Positions 41,710 through 50,240 of a stretch of 64,000 nt of DNA are shown here, piece after piece. Below the pieces are notes generated by a model. The model ran no database searches and had not been told where the DNA came from. It saw nothing but the letters and a program-made list of their open reading frames with translations. The position numbers and the translations under genes were made by a program. The stretch is from contig NZ_CAJTXD010000002.1 in assembly GCF_910580175.1 (NCBI RefSeq), forward strand, positions 124,001 through 188,000. The letters are read 5' to 3'. The DNA comes from an uncultured Alistipes sp. (GTDB lineage Bacteria > Bacteroidota > Bacteroidia > Bacteroidales > Rikenellaceae). Position 1 is the stretch's first letter. Every line of letters begins with the position of its first letter.

Positions 41710-42564
41710 TTATTCGCAGGCCTTGAGCGACATGTCGAGCGACTTGATCTGATGGGTCAACGCCCCGACGGAGATGAAGTCCACGCCGCATTCGGCGTAG
41801 TCGCGCAGGTTGTCGAGCGTGATGCCGCCGCTCGATTCGGTTTCGCAGCGTCCGGCGACCTTGCGCACCGCTTCGCGCGTCATCGCCGGGGTAAAGTTGT
41901 CGAACATGATGCGGTCGGCGCCGCCCGCCGCGAAAACCTCGTCGATATCCTCCAGCGTGCGTACTTCGCATTCGATGGGGATCGTTTTGCCCTTGGCCGC
42001 CAGGTATTCGCGTGCGCCGCGGATCGCCTTGCCGATGCCGCCGGCGAAGTCGATGTGGTTGTCCTTGAGCAGCACCATGTCGAACAGCCCCATGCGGTGG
42101 TTCTCGCCGCCGCCGATCTTCACGGCCATCTTGTCGAGCACGCGCATGCCCGGTGTGGTCTTGCGGGTGTCGAGCACGCGGGTGTGCAGGCCCTCCAGAC
42201 GGGCCACGTAGACGGCCGTCTGCGTGGCTACGCCGCTCATGCGCTGCATGATGTTCAGGAGGATGCGCTCGGCTTGCAGCAGCGAGCGCAGGCGCCCCGA
42301 GACGTAGAACGCCACGTCGCCCGGCTTCACACGGTCGCCGTCGCGGAGCAGCTGTTCGAATTTCACAGCGGGATCGAGGCGCCGCAGCACCAGTTCGGCG
42401 ATTTCGATGCCCGCGATCGTTCCCTGCTGCTTGCACAGCAGGCGCATGCGGCCCTGTTCGTCGGCAGGGATGCAGCAGAGCGAAGTGTGGTCGCCGTCGC
42501 CGATGTCTTCCTTGATGCAGAGTTCGATCAACTCTTCGACAAAAGGTTTGTATTCGGATTTCAT
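41710..42564 (-). CDS. nadC: Nicotinate-nucleotide pyrophosphorylase (carboxylating)
   Basis: Converts quinolinate and PRPP to nicotinate mononucleotide in de novo NAD synthesis. Typical motifs: EDIGDGDHTS near the N-terminus, AERILLNIMQRMSGVAT, VLDTRKTTPGMR, KVGGGENHRMGL-type segment (IGGGENHRMGLFD) and LLKDNHI. The length of 284 residues is normal. No nadA or nadB is present here; nadE lies in another unit of the window. It is 43 bp after the lipoprotein gene and 10 bp before the LtaS-like gene. Confidence 0.96.
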   Translation of the reverse strand: MKSEYKPFVEELIELCIKEDIGDGDHTSLCCIPADEQGRMRLLCKQQGTIAGIEIAELVLRRLDPAVKFEQLLRDGDRVKPGDVAFYVSGRLRSLLQAERILLNIMQRMSGVATQTAVYVARLEGLHTRVLDTRKTTPGMRVLDKMAVKIGGGENHRMGLFDMVLLKDNHIDFAGGIGKAIRGAREYLAAKGKTIPIECEVRTLEDIDEVFAAGGADRIMFDNFTPAMTREAVRKVAGRCETESSGGITLDNLRDYAECGVDFISVGALTHQIKSLDMSLKACE

Positions 42565-42607
42565 AATATAAAAAATCTCTTTGCGGTAGGAATGATTGAC
42601 CGATGCG

Positions 42608-43132
42608 TTATTCTTTCAGCAGGCCTTCGTATGTCACTTGGTAGATGCCCAGACGGGGTACGTTGCACGAAAAGCTCACGCGGCACGTCACGCCGTCGAT
42701 AGAACCTTCGACCTGGGTCAGCGTGTAGGCCGCCATGGGTTTCCAGGCATGTCCTCCTCCGGCTTCGTTCGGCAGCAGCATTTCGGGAACGAGGCTCTCC
42801 GCTTCGAACGAGAGCGCAGCGCCCGTGCCGGGGGTGTAGCTTACTTTATGTAGCCGCATCTCCTGAGGGGGCATCGTCGCAGCGAAGCGCGTGCGGTGCA
42901 TGTAGAGCGTGAGGTCGTGCAGCCCGGCGAATTCGAATTCGGCCTGCCGGTCGACGTAGACGCCGCCGTCGGCCGCGACGACCGTCGAGGTGCCCAGAAA
43001 GTGCATGTTGCTGCCCGTCATGGAACCGTCCACGATCTTGGTGTTCTCGGTTGCAAATCGGGTTTCGTCGTCGTTGTCGTTGCACGCGGCGAAAGCAAAG
43101 GCCGCGCAGGCGAGCAGAAGCAGTTTTTTCAT
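42608..43132 (-). CDS. Small lipoprotein of unknown family, paired with TonB receptor
   Basis: 174-residue predicted lipoprotein: MKKLLLLACAAFAFAAC places the lipidated Cys at residue 17, followed by NDNDDE, an acidic tail that could favour surface export in Bacteroidota. The rest looks beta-rich (alternating pattern TSTVVAADGGVYVDRQAEFEF, quoted in part as VVAADGGVYV and AEFEFAGL) and ends GIYQVTYEGLL. No family is recognised with confidence. It begins 1 bp after the TonB-dependent receptor stop, so it is probably its surface partner, as SusD- or HmuY-type lipoproteins are, but neither family is recognisable. Confidence 0.7.
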   Translation of the reverse strand: MKKLLLLACAAFAFAACNDNDDETRFATENTKIVDGSMTGSNMHFLGTSTVVAADGGVYVDRQAEFEFAGLHDLTLYMHRTRFAATMPPQEMRLHKVSYTPGTGAALSFEAESLVPEMLLPNEAGGGHAWKPMAAYTLTQVEGSIDGVTCRVSFSCNVPRLGIYQVTYEGLLKE

Positions 43133-43133
43133 C

Positions 43134-45386
43134 TTAATCTATGTTTATCGATAGTGTGATCCCTATGGTTCGGGGGCGTCCCCGTTGTATGAATTCGTTG
43201 CCCATGGACTTGAAATAGAAGACGTCGTACTCGGTTCCGCCCAGGTTGCGGCCCCAGAAGTCGAGCGTGTAGCGTTCGTGGCGCAAGGCGACCGAGGCAC
43301 TGGCCAGCAGGTAGAAAGGTTGCCGCAGCGTGTTGGCTTCGTTCCATTCGATGCGCCCCGCGCCGCGTGCGCCGGCCCGCAGCACCACGTCGCCCAGCCA
43401 GCTCACGCCCGTGGGGATCGCCCATTCGGCTCCCAGCCAAAGCGTGTGGGCCGGGGCGTAGGGGATGCGGCGGCCGCTGAAATCCTCCCTGCCGTCGTCG
43501 TGACGGACGAAGCGTGCGTCCGTGTAGCCGTAGGCGATGTCGAAAACCAGGTCGTTGCGAGGGATGATTTGGAGCGATGCTTCTCCGCCCCGCGAGCGCG
43601 AGCGCCCCGCGTTGGTCATCATGCGGCCTGTCGAGGCGCCCTGCGGGAATACGGTAAGCTGCTGATCGCGGCATTCGATCCAGAAGAGCGCGAAGTCGCC
43701 CCGCACGATCCCCTCCGCACAGCGGAAGCGGCCGCCCAGTTCGAAATTCCAGCTGTGTTCGGGTTCGTACGACATCGTTGCAGGGTCGGAGTCGTCGATG
43801 CCCGAGACCATCCGGCCCTTGAGCTTCTCCTGGAGGATATCGGAGAACATCTGGGTATTGAATCCGCCGGCCTTGTAGCCTTTCGCCACCGAGAAATAGA
43901 GGTTGTGCACCTCGTCGAAGCTATACATGACCGCTGCCTTGGGCAGAAGCTCCAGGTAGGAGCGCGCCAGGGCGTCGCGGTCGTCGATCGTCGCGGTGTG
44001 CTCTCCTGCGGGGCCGCCCTCGATACTGAGCGAGTAGTCGAGCGACGCACGGCTGCGATACGCCAGGCGTGTGCGTTCGTAGTCGGCTCGGATGCCGGCC
44101 GTCAGCGTCCAGCGTCCCAGCTTCACGCTCGATTCGTGGTAGAGCGCTGCGCCCCAGGCCGGATTGCGGAAATCCGAGGCCAGCAGCAGCTCTTGGGCGT
44201 CGGTGTCGTAGCGGAAGATCGGGCCGGAATTGGCGTTCTTGAGGATCAGTTCTTCGATGCCCGTGCGTTTGAAGTTTACCGGCGCTTCCATCGTCGCGTG
44301 GCGGTAGAAGCCGAACGCTCCTGCGATCCAGCGGTAGCGTCCCGTGCCGCGCGAGCGGACGACCAGCTCCTGGGTCGCCGTGTGCTCGGTGCGGGCCTGG
44401 CGGAGCGTGAAGTAGGAGAGGGGCAGGAAGTCCTGGTCGAGCGTCATCGCATCGTCCGAATATTGATAGGAGGTAATCGAGGCTATCGAGCAGCCGGCTG
44501 CGTCGTAGTGCATCGTCAGCCCGTCGCTCAAGGCCGTGCGGCGGTAGCCTGCCGGGTCGTTGTAGCGGATTTCGCCGGGCCGGATGAGCGTCTGTCCGTT
44601 GCGCACGATCTCCTCGCCTGCATAGGCATAGGGGTAGCCCCCTTGGTCGAGGGCCGAAAAGGCCAGCGTGTTGTCGATCCGCAGGCCGCCCGCGCCGCGC
44701 CATTGGAGTTTGAGCCGTCCGCCTCCCAGTTTTTCGTTGTCGCACTTGCGCCCGGAGGCGAGGTTGCGGAAGAACCCGTCCGACCGGGTGTAGAAGCCCG
44801 AGAGGGCGAGGCCCAGTCCGTCGCCGAAGCGATGATAGGTCGATGCGCGCATCCGGCAGGTGTTGCCGCTGCCGTATTCGGCCAGTATGCGCGTGCCTTG
44901 GTAGCTCAAGGGCGAGAGCGTGTAGATGTTCATCACGCCGCCCATCGTGTTGCGGCCGTAGAGCGTCGACTGGGGGCCGCGCAGCACTTCGATGCGCTCC
45001 ACGTCGGCCAGTTCGCCGTCGTAGCAATCCTTGTTCATTATCGGCACGTTGTCCACGTTCATCCCCATGACCGGCTGGTCGATCCGGGCGCCCAGCCCGC
45101 GGACGTAGATCGAGGAGGTCATGCGCGACCCGTAGTCGGGCATGTGGAGGTTGGGCACGCGCTGCGACAGGCGCTTCGCGGCGTCGACGTGTTCCTGTTC
45201 CAGTGCGCGGCTGCCGAGGGTGGTCGCCGCTACGGGCTGCGAGCGCAGCACCGGCCCCTGCTTGATGGCCGTAACCTGCACCTTGTCGACCACGATCAGC
45301 GTGTCGGCATCGGCGTTCCCTGCGACCGCACGGGTCTGGAACTGCCATGCCAGCAGCAGAGCGGTTATGCAAGCCGTTCGGCGCAT
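43134..45386 (-). CDS. TonB-dependent outer-membrane receptor
   Basis: Outer-membrane beta-barrel for energised import. Signal peptide at residues 1-23, then a plug domain with VPNLHMPDYGSRMTSSIYVRG-type core (MPDYGSRM, SIYVRGLG), VERIEVLRGPQSTLYGRN and MGGVMNIYT. The barrel fills the rest of 750 residues. It lacks the N-terminal carboxypeptidase-regulatory domain of SusC proteins, so it is more like siderophore, metal or cobalamin receptors. The next gene encodes a small lipoprotein. It begins 1 bp after rlmH. The ligand cannot be read from sequence. Confidence 0.93.
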   Translation of the reverse strand: MRRTACITALLLAWQFQTRAVAGNADADTLIVVDKVQVTAIKQGPVLRSQPVAATTLGSRALEQEHVDAAKRLSQRVPNLHMPDYGSRMTSSIYVRGLGARIDQPVMGMNVDNVPIMNKDCYDGELADVERIEVLRGPQSTLYGRNTMGGVMNIYTLSPLSYQGTRILAEYGSGNTCRMRASTYHRFGDGLGLALSGFYTRSDGFFRNLASGRKCDNEKLGGGRLKLQWRGAGGLRIDNTLAFSALDQGGYPYAYAGEEIVRNGQTLIRPGEIRYNDPAGYRRTALSDGLTMHYDAAGCSIASITSYQYSDDAMTLDQDFLPLSYFTLRQARTEHTATQELVVRSRGTGRYRWIAGAFGFYRHATMEAPVNFKRTGIEELILKNANSGPIFRYDTDAQELLLASDFRNPAWGAALYHESSVKLGRWTLTAGIRADYERTRLAYRSRASLDYSLSIEGGPAGEHTATIDDRDALARSYLELLPKAAVMYSFDEVHNLYFSVAKGYKAGGFNTQMFSDILQEKLKGRMVSGIDDSDPATMSYEPEHSWNFELGGRFRCAEGIVRGDFALFWIECRDQQLTVFPQGASTGRMMTNAGRSRSRGGEASLQIIPRNDLVFDIAYGYTDARFVRHDDGREDFSGRRIPYAPAHTLWLGAEWAIPTGVSWLGDVVLRAGARGAGRIEWNEANTLRQPFYLLASASVALRHERYTLDFWGRNLGGTEYDVFYFKSMGNEFIQRGRPRTIGITLSINID

Positions 45387-45387
45387 C

Positions 45388-45861
45388 TTATTCGTGATGA
45401 TAGGGTTCGTTGTTGAGGATCGTGAACGCCCGGTAGATCTGTTCGGCGAAGATCGCCCGCACGATCTGGTGGGAGAAGGTCATGCGCGAGAGCGACAGCC
45501 GGGCGTCGGCCCGGGCGTATACCTCGTCCGAGAAGCCGTAGGGGCCGCCGATTACCATCGCCAATCGCTTCACGCCGCTGTTCATGCGTTTCTGCACCCA
45601 GCATGCGAACTCCACCGAGCGCATCTCCTCGCCCCGTTCGTCGAGCAGGGCCACGTAGTCGTTCTCGTCGAGCTGGCGCAGGATCGCCGCGCCTTCGGCC
45701 GTGGCTTGTTGGCGGGCCGTCAGCTTTCTGGTCTCCCTGACGTCGGGCAGCACCGTGATGGAAAACTTGCAATAGCGGTTTACGCGCTTGGCGTATGTTT
45801 CCACCAGCGCGGCCACCTCTTTCGAGTCGGTTTTGCCTATGACGATCAGCTCTAAAGTCAT
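45388..45861 (-). CDS. rlmH: 23S rRNA pseudouridine-1915 N3-methyltransferase
   Basis: SPOUT-fold methyltransferase acting on pseudouridine 1915 in helix 69 of 23S rRNA. At 157 residues from the chosen ATG it matches the standard length. The knot region is MVIGGPYGFSDEVYARAD followed by LSLSRMTFSHQIVRAI and the conserved EQIYRAF...NNEPYHHE C-terminus. An upstream in-frame ATG would add 26 residues overlapping the GH2-like gene and is rejected. It begins 2 bp after that gene and is followed by the TonB receptor. Confidence 0.97.
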   Translation of the reverse strand: MTLELIVIGKTDSKEVAALVETYAKRVNRYCKFSITVLPDVRETRKLTARQQATAEGAAILRQLDENDYVALLDERGEEMRSVEFACWVQKRMNSGVKRLAMVIGGPYGFSDEVYARADARLSLSRMTFSHQIVRAIFAEQIYRAFTILNNEPYHHE

Positions 45862-45863
45862 TT

Positions 45864-47171
45864 TTATAAGTCCGTGTTCCACTCGCCGTCGGCATCGACG
45901 CAGATTATCGGGCGCGACGGCTCCGCCGACTTGAGCCATTGGTAGGCCTTGTACATGTTGTAGCCGTTGCCCGCTTCGCCGCCCAGCGCATAGGCCGCCA
46001 CGCAGGTGTGGTTGCGCGAGCGGTAATACATGGCCTTGACGCGTTCCAGGTATTCCTCGGTCAGTGCAGGGGCGTTCGACGGCGTGCCGCCCACGCGGCG
46101 GTCGTCGCGTTTTTCCGGAGCATGGATGTTCGCCCGGTCGATGACGTAGAGTCCCAGCTCGTCGCAGAGACCGTAGAACCAGTCGGGCTGCGGATAGTCG
46201 GGGGCCACGGTGTTGTAACCCTGCTTGCGGATCGCCAGCAGGCGGGCGGAGGTCGTCTTGGCGTCAACGTCGGCATTGTAGCGGAAAGCATTGAGCTTGA
46301 CGGGTCTGCCCAGACGCATGATCTGTCCGTCGACCAACTCGGTTTTGCCGAAGCCGATCTTCAGGGGCATGTACTCCTTGTAGGTGCCGTTGCGGCGCGT
46401 AAAAAGCATGACTTTGTAGAGCGGCGGGTTCTTGCCCGAGGGTTCCCACTTGTTGTCGAACGCATGGTAGATGAAAGGCGTGAAGCGGATCGTGTCGGTC
46501 GACCGGCCGGCGACGGCAATGGGCCGGATGTCGAAATCCAGCAGTTTGCCTTGCGGCGAGTAGATGTCGTAGCCCACCTCGACCGTTTCGTCGTAGTTGA
46601 AGCCGTTGCGTACGGCGATTTTCAGATCGAGCATGGCGAAGTCGCGGCCCAGGGTGTCGGGCACGAGCGCGATTTCGAAATCGCAGATCGACCGCTTGTT
46701 CTGGTAGTAGAGGCAGCTGCCCTCGAACGCGGGACGACGCACCGCACGGGGTGCGTCCAGCTTGGCGTCGTCGGGGCGGAGCGCCACTTCGAAGTCGTTG
46801 ATGCCCTGACGGATGTAGGGCGTGATGTCGAATTCGGCGGGCGTCAGCGCATCGTCGATCGCGGCCGCCTGCCGGCCGTTGATCCGCAGCGTATAGGCTG
46901 CCGGGGCGTTTTCGATATGGAGATAGACGCAGCCGTCCGTCCAGACATAGGGGATTTCGATCCGTTGTTTCAGTAAGGCTGGGCTTTCGGTCCCGCGTCC
47001 GGCCTCGGGCCGGAAGTCGATCGCATGGCCCGAAGCGGCGCGGTTGCGGGCTTCGGCGTCGTGGCGCGTGGCGTAAGGGAGTATTTCAGTGCGATGGATG
47101 CGTGCGGAGGGTTGTCCCGCAAGATTCCAGACTCCCGTCAGCGCCAGCAAAAAGAGTGTCGTCCGTTTCAT
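45864..47171 (-). CDS. Truncated GH2-like exported protein, probably not an active glycosidase
   Basis: 435 residues with a signal peptide (cleavage near GQ-PS, residue 20). The order is that of GH2 enzymes: jelly-roll sugar-binding domain (about 60-145), Ig-like domain (about 180-270), then part of the TIM barrel. The acid/base motif LGNE is LGGE here (396-399), the VNRHEH-type loop is AFRYNAD, and the chain ends before the strand that holds the GH2 nucleophile. Neighbouring motifs such as LCDELGLYVIDRANI are kept. There is no frameshift, so it reads as an intact shortened gene. Ligand unknown. Confidence 0.75.
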   Translation of the reverse strand: MKRTTLFLLALTGVWNLAGQPSARIHRTEILPYATRHDAEARNRAASGHAIDFRPEAGRGTESPALLKQRIEIPYVWTDGCVYLHIENAPAAYTLRINGRQAAAIDDALTPAEFDITPYIRQGINDFEVALRPDDAKLDAPRAVRRPAFEGSCLYYQNKRSICDFEIALVPDTLGRDFAMLDLKIAVRNGFNYDETVEVGYDIYSPQGKLLDFDIRPIAVAGRSTDTIRFTPFIYHAFDNKWEPSGKNPPLYKVMLFTRRNGTYKEYMPLKIGFGKTELVDGQIMRLGRPVKLNAFRYNADVDAKTTSARLLAIRKQGYNTVAPDYPQPDWFYGLCDELGLYVIDRANIHAPEKRDDRRVGGTPSNAPALTEEYLERVKAMYYRSRNHTCVAAYALGGEAGNGYNMYKAYQWLKSAEPSRPIICVDADGEWNTDL

Positions 47172-47196
47172 CGTACACTTTCTATAATAGGTCGGA

Positions 47197-47227
47197 CAAA
47201 GGTACTTTTTTTTTGACAAATCGCAAA
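47197..47227 (-). promoter_or_regulatory. Promoter for the GH2-like/rlmH/TonB-receptor unit
   Basis: On the minus strand: TTTG (47227-47224), 19 bp, TACCTTTG (47204-47197), an exact consensus match 26 bp before the ATG. Confidence 0.75.
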
Positions 47228-47242
47228 TAACGACTATCTTTG
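47212..47242 (+). promoter_or_regulatory. Promoter for asnS
   Basis: TTTG (47212-47215), 19 bp, TATCTTTG (47235-47242), an exact match 28 bp before the asnS ATG. It overlaps the divergent promoter on the other strand. Confidence 0.78.
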
Positions 47243-47270
47243 TGAATTCGGAAAAGCATAACACATCGTC

Positions 47271-48659
47271 ATGAAAACGCAGAGAATAGCTGAGATTCTG
47301 AAGTCGGGCGTCGTCGACGCCGATATTGTCGTCAAGGGTTGGGTGCGCACCAAGCGCGGCAACAAGAACGTGGCGTTCATCGCCTTGAACGACGGGTCTT
47401 GCGCGGCCAACATCCAGGTGGTGGTCGATCTTGCGAAGATCGCCGAGGAGGAGCTTAAGCCCGTTACTACGGGCGCCTGCCTGCGGGTCGACGGTCGTCT
47501 GGTCGCCTCGCCCGGTTCGGGCCAGGGCATCGAGGTGCAGGCCGAGCGCATCGAAGTCTACGGCACGGCCGATCCCGAGACCTACCCCTTGCAGAAGAAG
47601 GGCCATTCGCTGGAGTTCCTGCGCGATATCGCCTACCTGCGTCCGCGTACCAACACGTTCGGCGCCGTGCTGCGCATCCGTCACGCCATGGCCTACGCCA
47701 TCCACGAGTATTTCAACAAGAACGGTTTCTACTACTTCCATACTCCCATCATCACCGCCTCGGACTGCGAGGGTGCCGGCGCCATGTTCCAGGTCACGAC
47801 GCTCGACATGGCCAATCCGCCCCGCACGGAGGAGGGCAAGATCGACTATGCGCAGGATTTCTTCGGCAAGCCTTGCAACCTCACGGTTTCCGGGCAGCTG
47901 GAGGGGGAACTGGGCGCTCTGGCGCTGGGCCGCATCTACACGTTCGGCCCCACGTTCCGCGCCGAGAATTCCAATACGCCGCGCCATGCTTCGGAGTTCT
48001 GGATGATCGAACCCGAAGCGGCGTTCTTCGAGCTGGAGGACAACATGGAGCTGGCCGAGGATTTCCTCAAGTATCTGATCCGCTATGCGTTGGATAACTG
48101 CCGCGAAGACCTCGAATTCATGAACAAGATGTGGGACCCCAAGTTGCTGGAGCGCCTGGAGTTCGTGGTCGCCAACGACTTCAAGCGGCTGACCTACACC
48201 GAGGCTGTCGACATCCTCAAGGCTTCGGGCCGCAAGTTCGAGTTCCCGTGCGACTGGGGCTGCGACTTGCAGTCGGAGCACGAACGCTACCTGGTGGAGG
48301 AGCATTTCAAGCGTCCCGTGATCTTGATCGACTATCCCAAGGAGATCAAGGCTTTCTACATGAAGCAGAACGACGACGGCAAGACCGTGCGCGGAATGGA
48401 CGTCTTGTTCCCCGGAATAGGCGAGATTATCGGCGGTTCGGAGCGCGAGGCCGATTATGGCAAACTCTGTGCAAGGGTAAAGGAACTCGGAATGAACGAG
48501 CGGGAACTCTGGTGGTATCTGGATACGCGCCGTTGGGGTTCGGCTCCGCACTCCGGATTCGGTCTGGGCTTCGACCGGCTGTTGATCTTCGTCACGGGCC
48601 TGACCAACATCCGCGATGTGCAGCCTTTCCCGCGTACGCCGCAGCACGCCGACTTTTAA
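47271..48659 (+). CDS. asnS: Asparaginyl-tRNA synthetase
   Basis: Class IIb aminoacyl-tRNA synthetase charging tRNA-Asn. The N-terminal OB anticodon-binding domain (about 15-105) includes VKGWVRTKRGNKNVAFIALN; the catalytic core has motif 2 TFGPTFRAENSNTPRHASEF and motif 3 GFGLGFDRLLIFVTG. At 462 residues it is standard. A strong promoter lies directly upstream, and a 160-bp spacer with A/T-rich inverted repeat arms separates it from rpoN. Confidence 0.97.
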   Translation: MKTQRIAEILKSGVVDADIVVKGWVRTKRGNKNVAFIALNDGSCAANIQVVVDLAKIAEEELKPVTTGACLRVDGRLVASPGSGQGIEVQAERIEVYGTADPETYPLQKKGHSLEFLRDIAYLRPRTNTFGAVLRIRHAMAYAIHEYFNKNGFYYFHTPIITASDCEGAGAMFQVTTLDMANPPRTEEGKIDYAQDFFGKPCNLTVSGQLEGELGALALGRIYTFGPTFRAENSNTPRHASEFWMIEPEAAFFELEDNMELAEDFLKYLIRYALDNCREDLEFMNKMWDPKLLERLEFVVANDFKRLTYTEAVDILKASGRKFEFPCDWGCDLQSEHERYLVEEHFKRPVILIDYPKEIKAFYMKQNDDGKTVRGMDVLFPGIGEIIGGSEREADYGKLCARVKELGMNERELWWYLDTRRWGSAPHSGFGLGFDRLLIFVTGLTNIRDVQPFPRTPQHADF

Positions 48660-48807
48660 AATTAAAGGTTAAGAATCGAAAATCAGGGTTCGGCGTCTCT
48701 CCGGCCGGGAGCCAGGGTTCGGGAGGGGTGTTCCCCGCGACGGATTCCGCTTTCTCGGGCTGCGGTACACGAAGAAACCGGTAAGTTTTCGTTCTTAATT
48801 CTTAATT
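48659..48807. repeat. Imperfect A/T-rich inverted repeat bracketing the asnS-rpoN spacer
   Basis: The left arm (48659-48682, AATTAAAGGTTAAGAATCG onward) resembles the reverse complement of the right arm (48784-48807, TTCTTAATTCTTAATTT). About 100 bp of GC-rich sequence lies between. No open frame or terminator with a T-run is seen inside. Confidence 0.5.
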
Positions 48808-48818
48808 TCGAAAGACGT

Positions 48819-50240
48819 ATGGCTATCAACCAGAAGCAGGTGCTTTCGCTTCAGCAGAAACTCTCTCCGCAGCAGATCCAGATGATCAAGCTGCTGGAGC
48901 TGCCCACCGTGCAGCTCGAACAGCGCATCAAGCGGGAGATCGAGGACAACATCGTACTCGAAGAGGAGGAGCGCACGGCCGAGGAAGAGACCGAGCCGCA
49001 GCAGATTTCGGTCGAAGAGTATTTGCGCGAGGACGATACCCCGGCATATAAGAGCCGCATCAACAACTACTCCAAGGACGACAAGCAGCGTCCCGTGTTC
49101 CTTACCGGGGGCCGGTCGTTGCAGGAGTATCTGGTCGAGCAGCTCCGTTTCCGCAGCCTTTCGGAGCGCGACATGCGGTTGGCCGTCTATCTGATCGGCA
49201 GCATCGACGAGGACGGCTATCTGCGTCGCGACCTCGAATCCATTGCCGACGATATCGCCTTTTCGGTCGGCATCGAAACCACGGCCGGGGAGCTGGAGCG
49301 GCTGCTGGGTATCCTCCACGAGCTGGAGCCGGCCGGCGTCGGGGCGCGCAACCTGCGCGAATGCCTGCTGTTGCAGATGAACCAGATGCCCGTCGATTCG
49401 CGGGCGCGGCGCTTGGCCCGCAAGATTCTGACTTCCTACTTCGACGAATTCGTCAAGAAGCACTACGAGAAGCTGATCGCCCGCTTGCAGATTTCGGAGG
49501 ACGATTTCCGCGAGGCCATCGCCGAAATCCGGCGGCTCTCGCCCAAGCCTGGCAACCTCTATGCCGAGGGAGGCACCGACACGACGCCCTACATCATTCC
49601 CGACTTCATCCTCGATTGCCAGGACGGGCGTTTCCAGTTGTCGCTCAACTCCTACAACGTGCCCGAAGTTCGGGTCAACCGGCGCTATGTCGAGATGATC
49701 CGCGACATGGTGGCCTCCGACGGCAGCGTCAAGGAGAAGGACAAGGAAGCGATCCAGTTCGTCAAAAGCAAGATCGATTCGGCCAAGTGGTTCATTTCGG
49801 CCATTAAGCAGCGCCACGACACCTTGATGCGCACCATGCAGACCATCCTCGACTACCAGCAGGAGTATTTCAAGGACGGCGACCAGTCGAAGCTGCGGCC
49901 CATGATCCTCAAGGACATCGCTGACCGCACGGGGCTGGACGTCTCGACCATTTCGCGCGTGGTCAACAGCAAATATGTGCAGACCCAGTTCGGCATCATC
50001 CTGCTGAAGTCGCTCTTTTCCGAGGCCATGCAAACCGAGTCGGGCGAGGAGGTCTCCAGCTACGAGATCAAGAACATCCTCCAGGAGTGCATCGACCAGG
50101 AGAACAAGCGCCGGCCGCTGACCGACGAGACCCTTATGGATATTCTCAACTCCAAGGGCTACCGCATCGCCCGGCGCACGGTAGCCAAGTACCGCGAGAT
50201 GCTGGGCATCCCCGTGGCCCGGCTGCGCAAGCAGATTTAA
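48819..50240 (+). CDS. rpoN: RNA polymerase sigma-54 factor
   Basis: Sigma-54, which needs AAA+ activators to open promoters. Region I is the Gln/Leu-rich LSLQQKLSPQQIQMIKLLEL at the N-terminus, then an acidic region (about 45-65), the core-binding domain, and a C-terminal DNA-binding domain ending in the RpoN box ARRTVAKYRE (451-460), which recognises the -24 element. At 473 residues it is complete. No sigma-54 activator gene is in the window; PorX downstream lacks the AAA+ domain. The TTAAAACGTTTTAA palindrome sits at its stop. Confidence 0.97.
   Translation: MAINQKQVLSLQQKLSPQQIQMIKLLELPTVQLEQRIKREIEDNIVLEEEERTAEEETEPQQISVEEYLREDDTPAYKSRINNYSKDDKQRPVFLTGGRSLQEYLVEQLRFRSLSERDMRLAVYLIGSIDEDGYLRRDLESIADDIAFSVGIETTAGELERLLGILHELEPAGVGARNLRECLLLQMNQMPVDSRARRLARKILTSYFDEFVKKHYEKLIARLQISEDDFREAIAEIRRLSPKPGNLYAEGGTDTTPYIIPDFILDCQDGRFQLSLNSYNVPEVRVNRRYVEMIRDMVASDGSVKEKDKEAIQFVKSKIDSAKWFISAIKQRHDTLMRTMQTILDYQQEYFKDGDQSKLRPMILKDIADRTGLDVSTISRVVNSKYVQTQFGIILLKSLFSEAMQTESGEEVSSYEIKNILQECIDQENKRRPLTDETLMDILNSKGYRIARRTVAKYREMLGIPVARLRKQI

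Noticed and set aside
45864..47171. Calling the GH2-like gene a frameshifted pseudogene
   Set aside because: No continuation of the GH2 barrel is seen downstream in any frame; rlmH starts 2 bp later and the frame is clean throughout.
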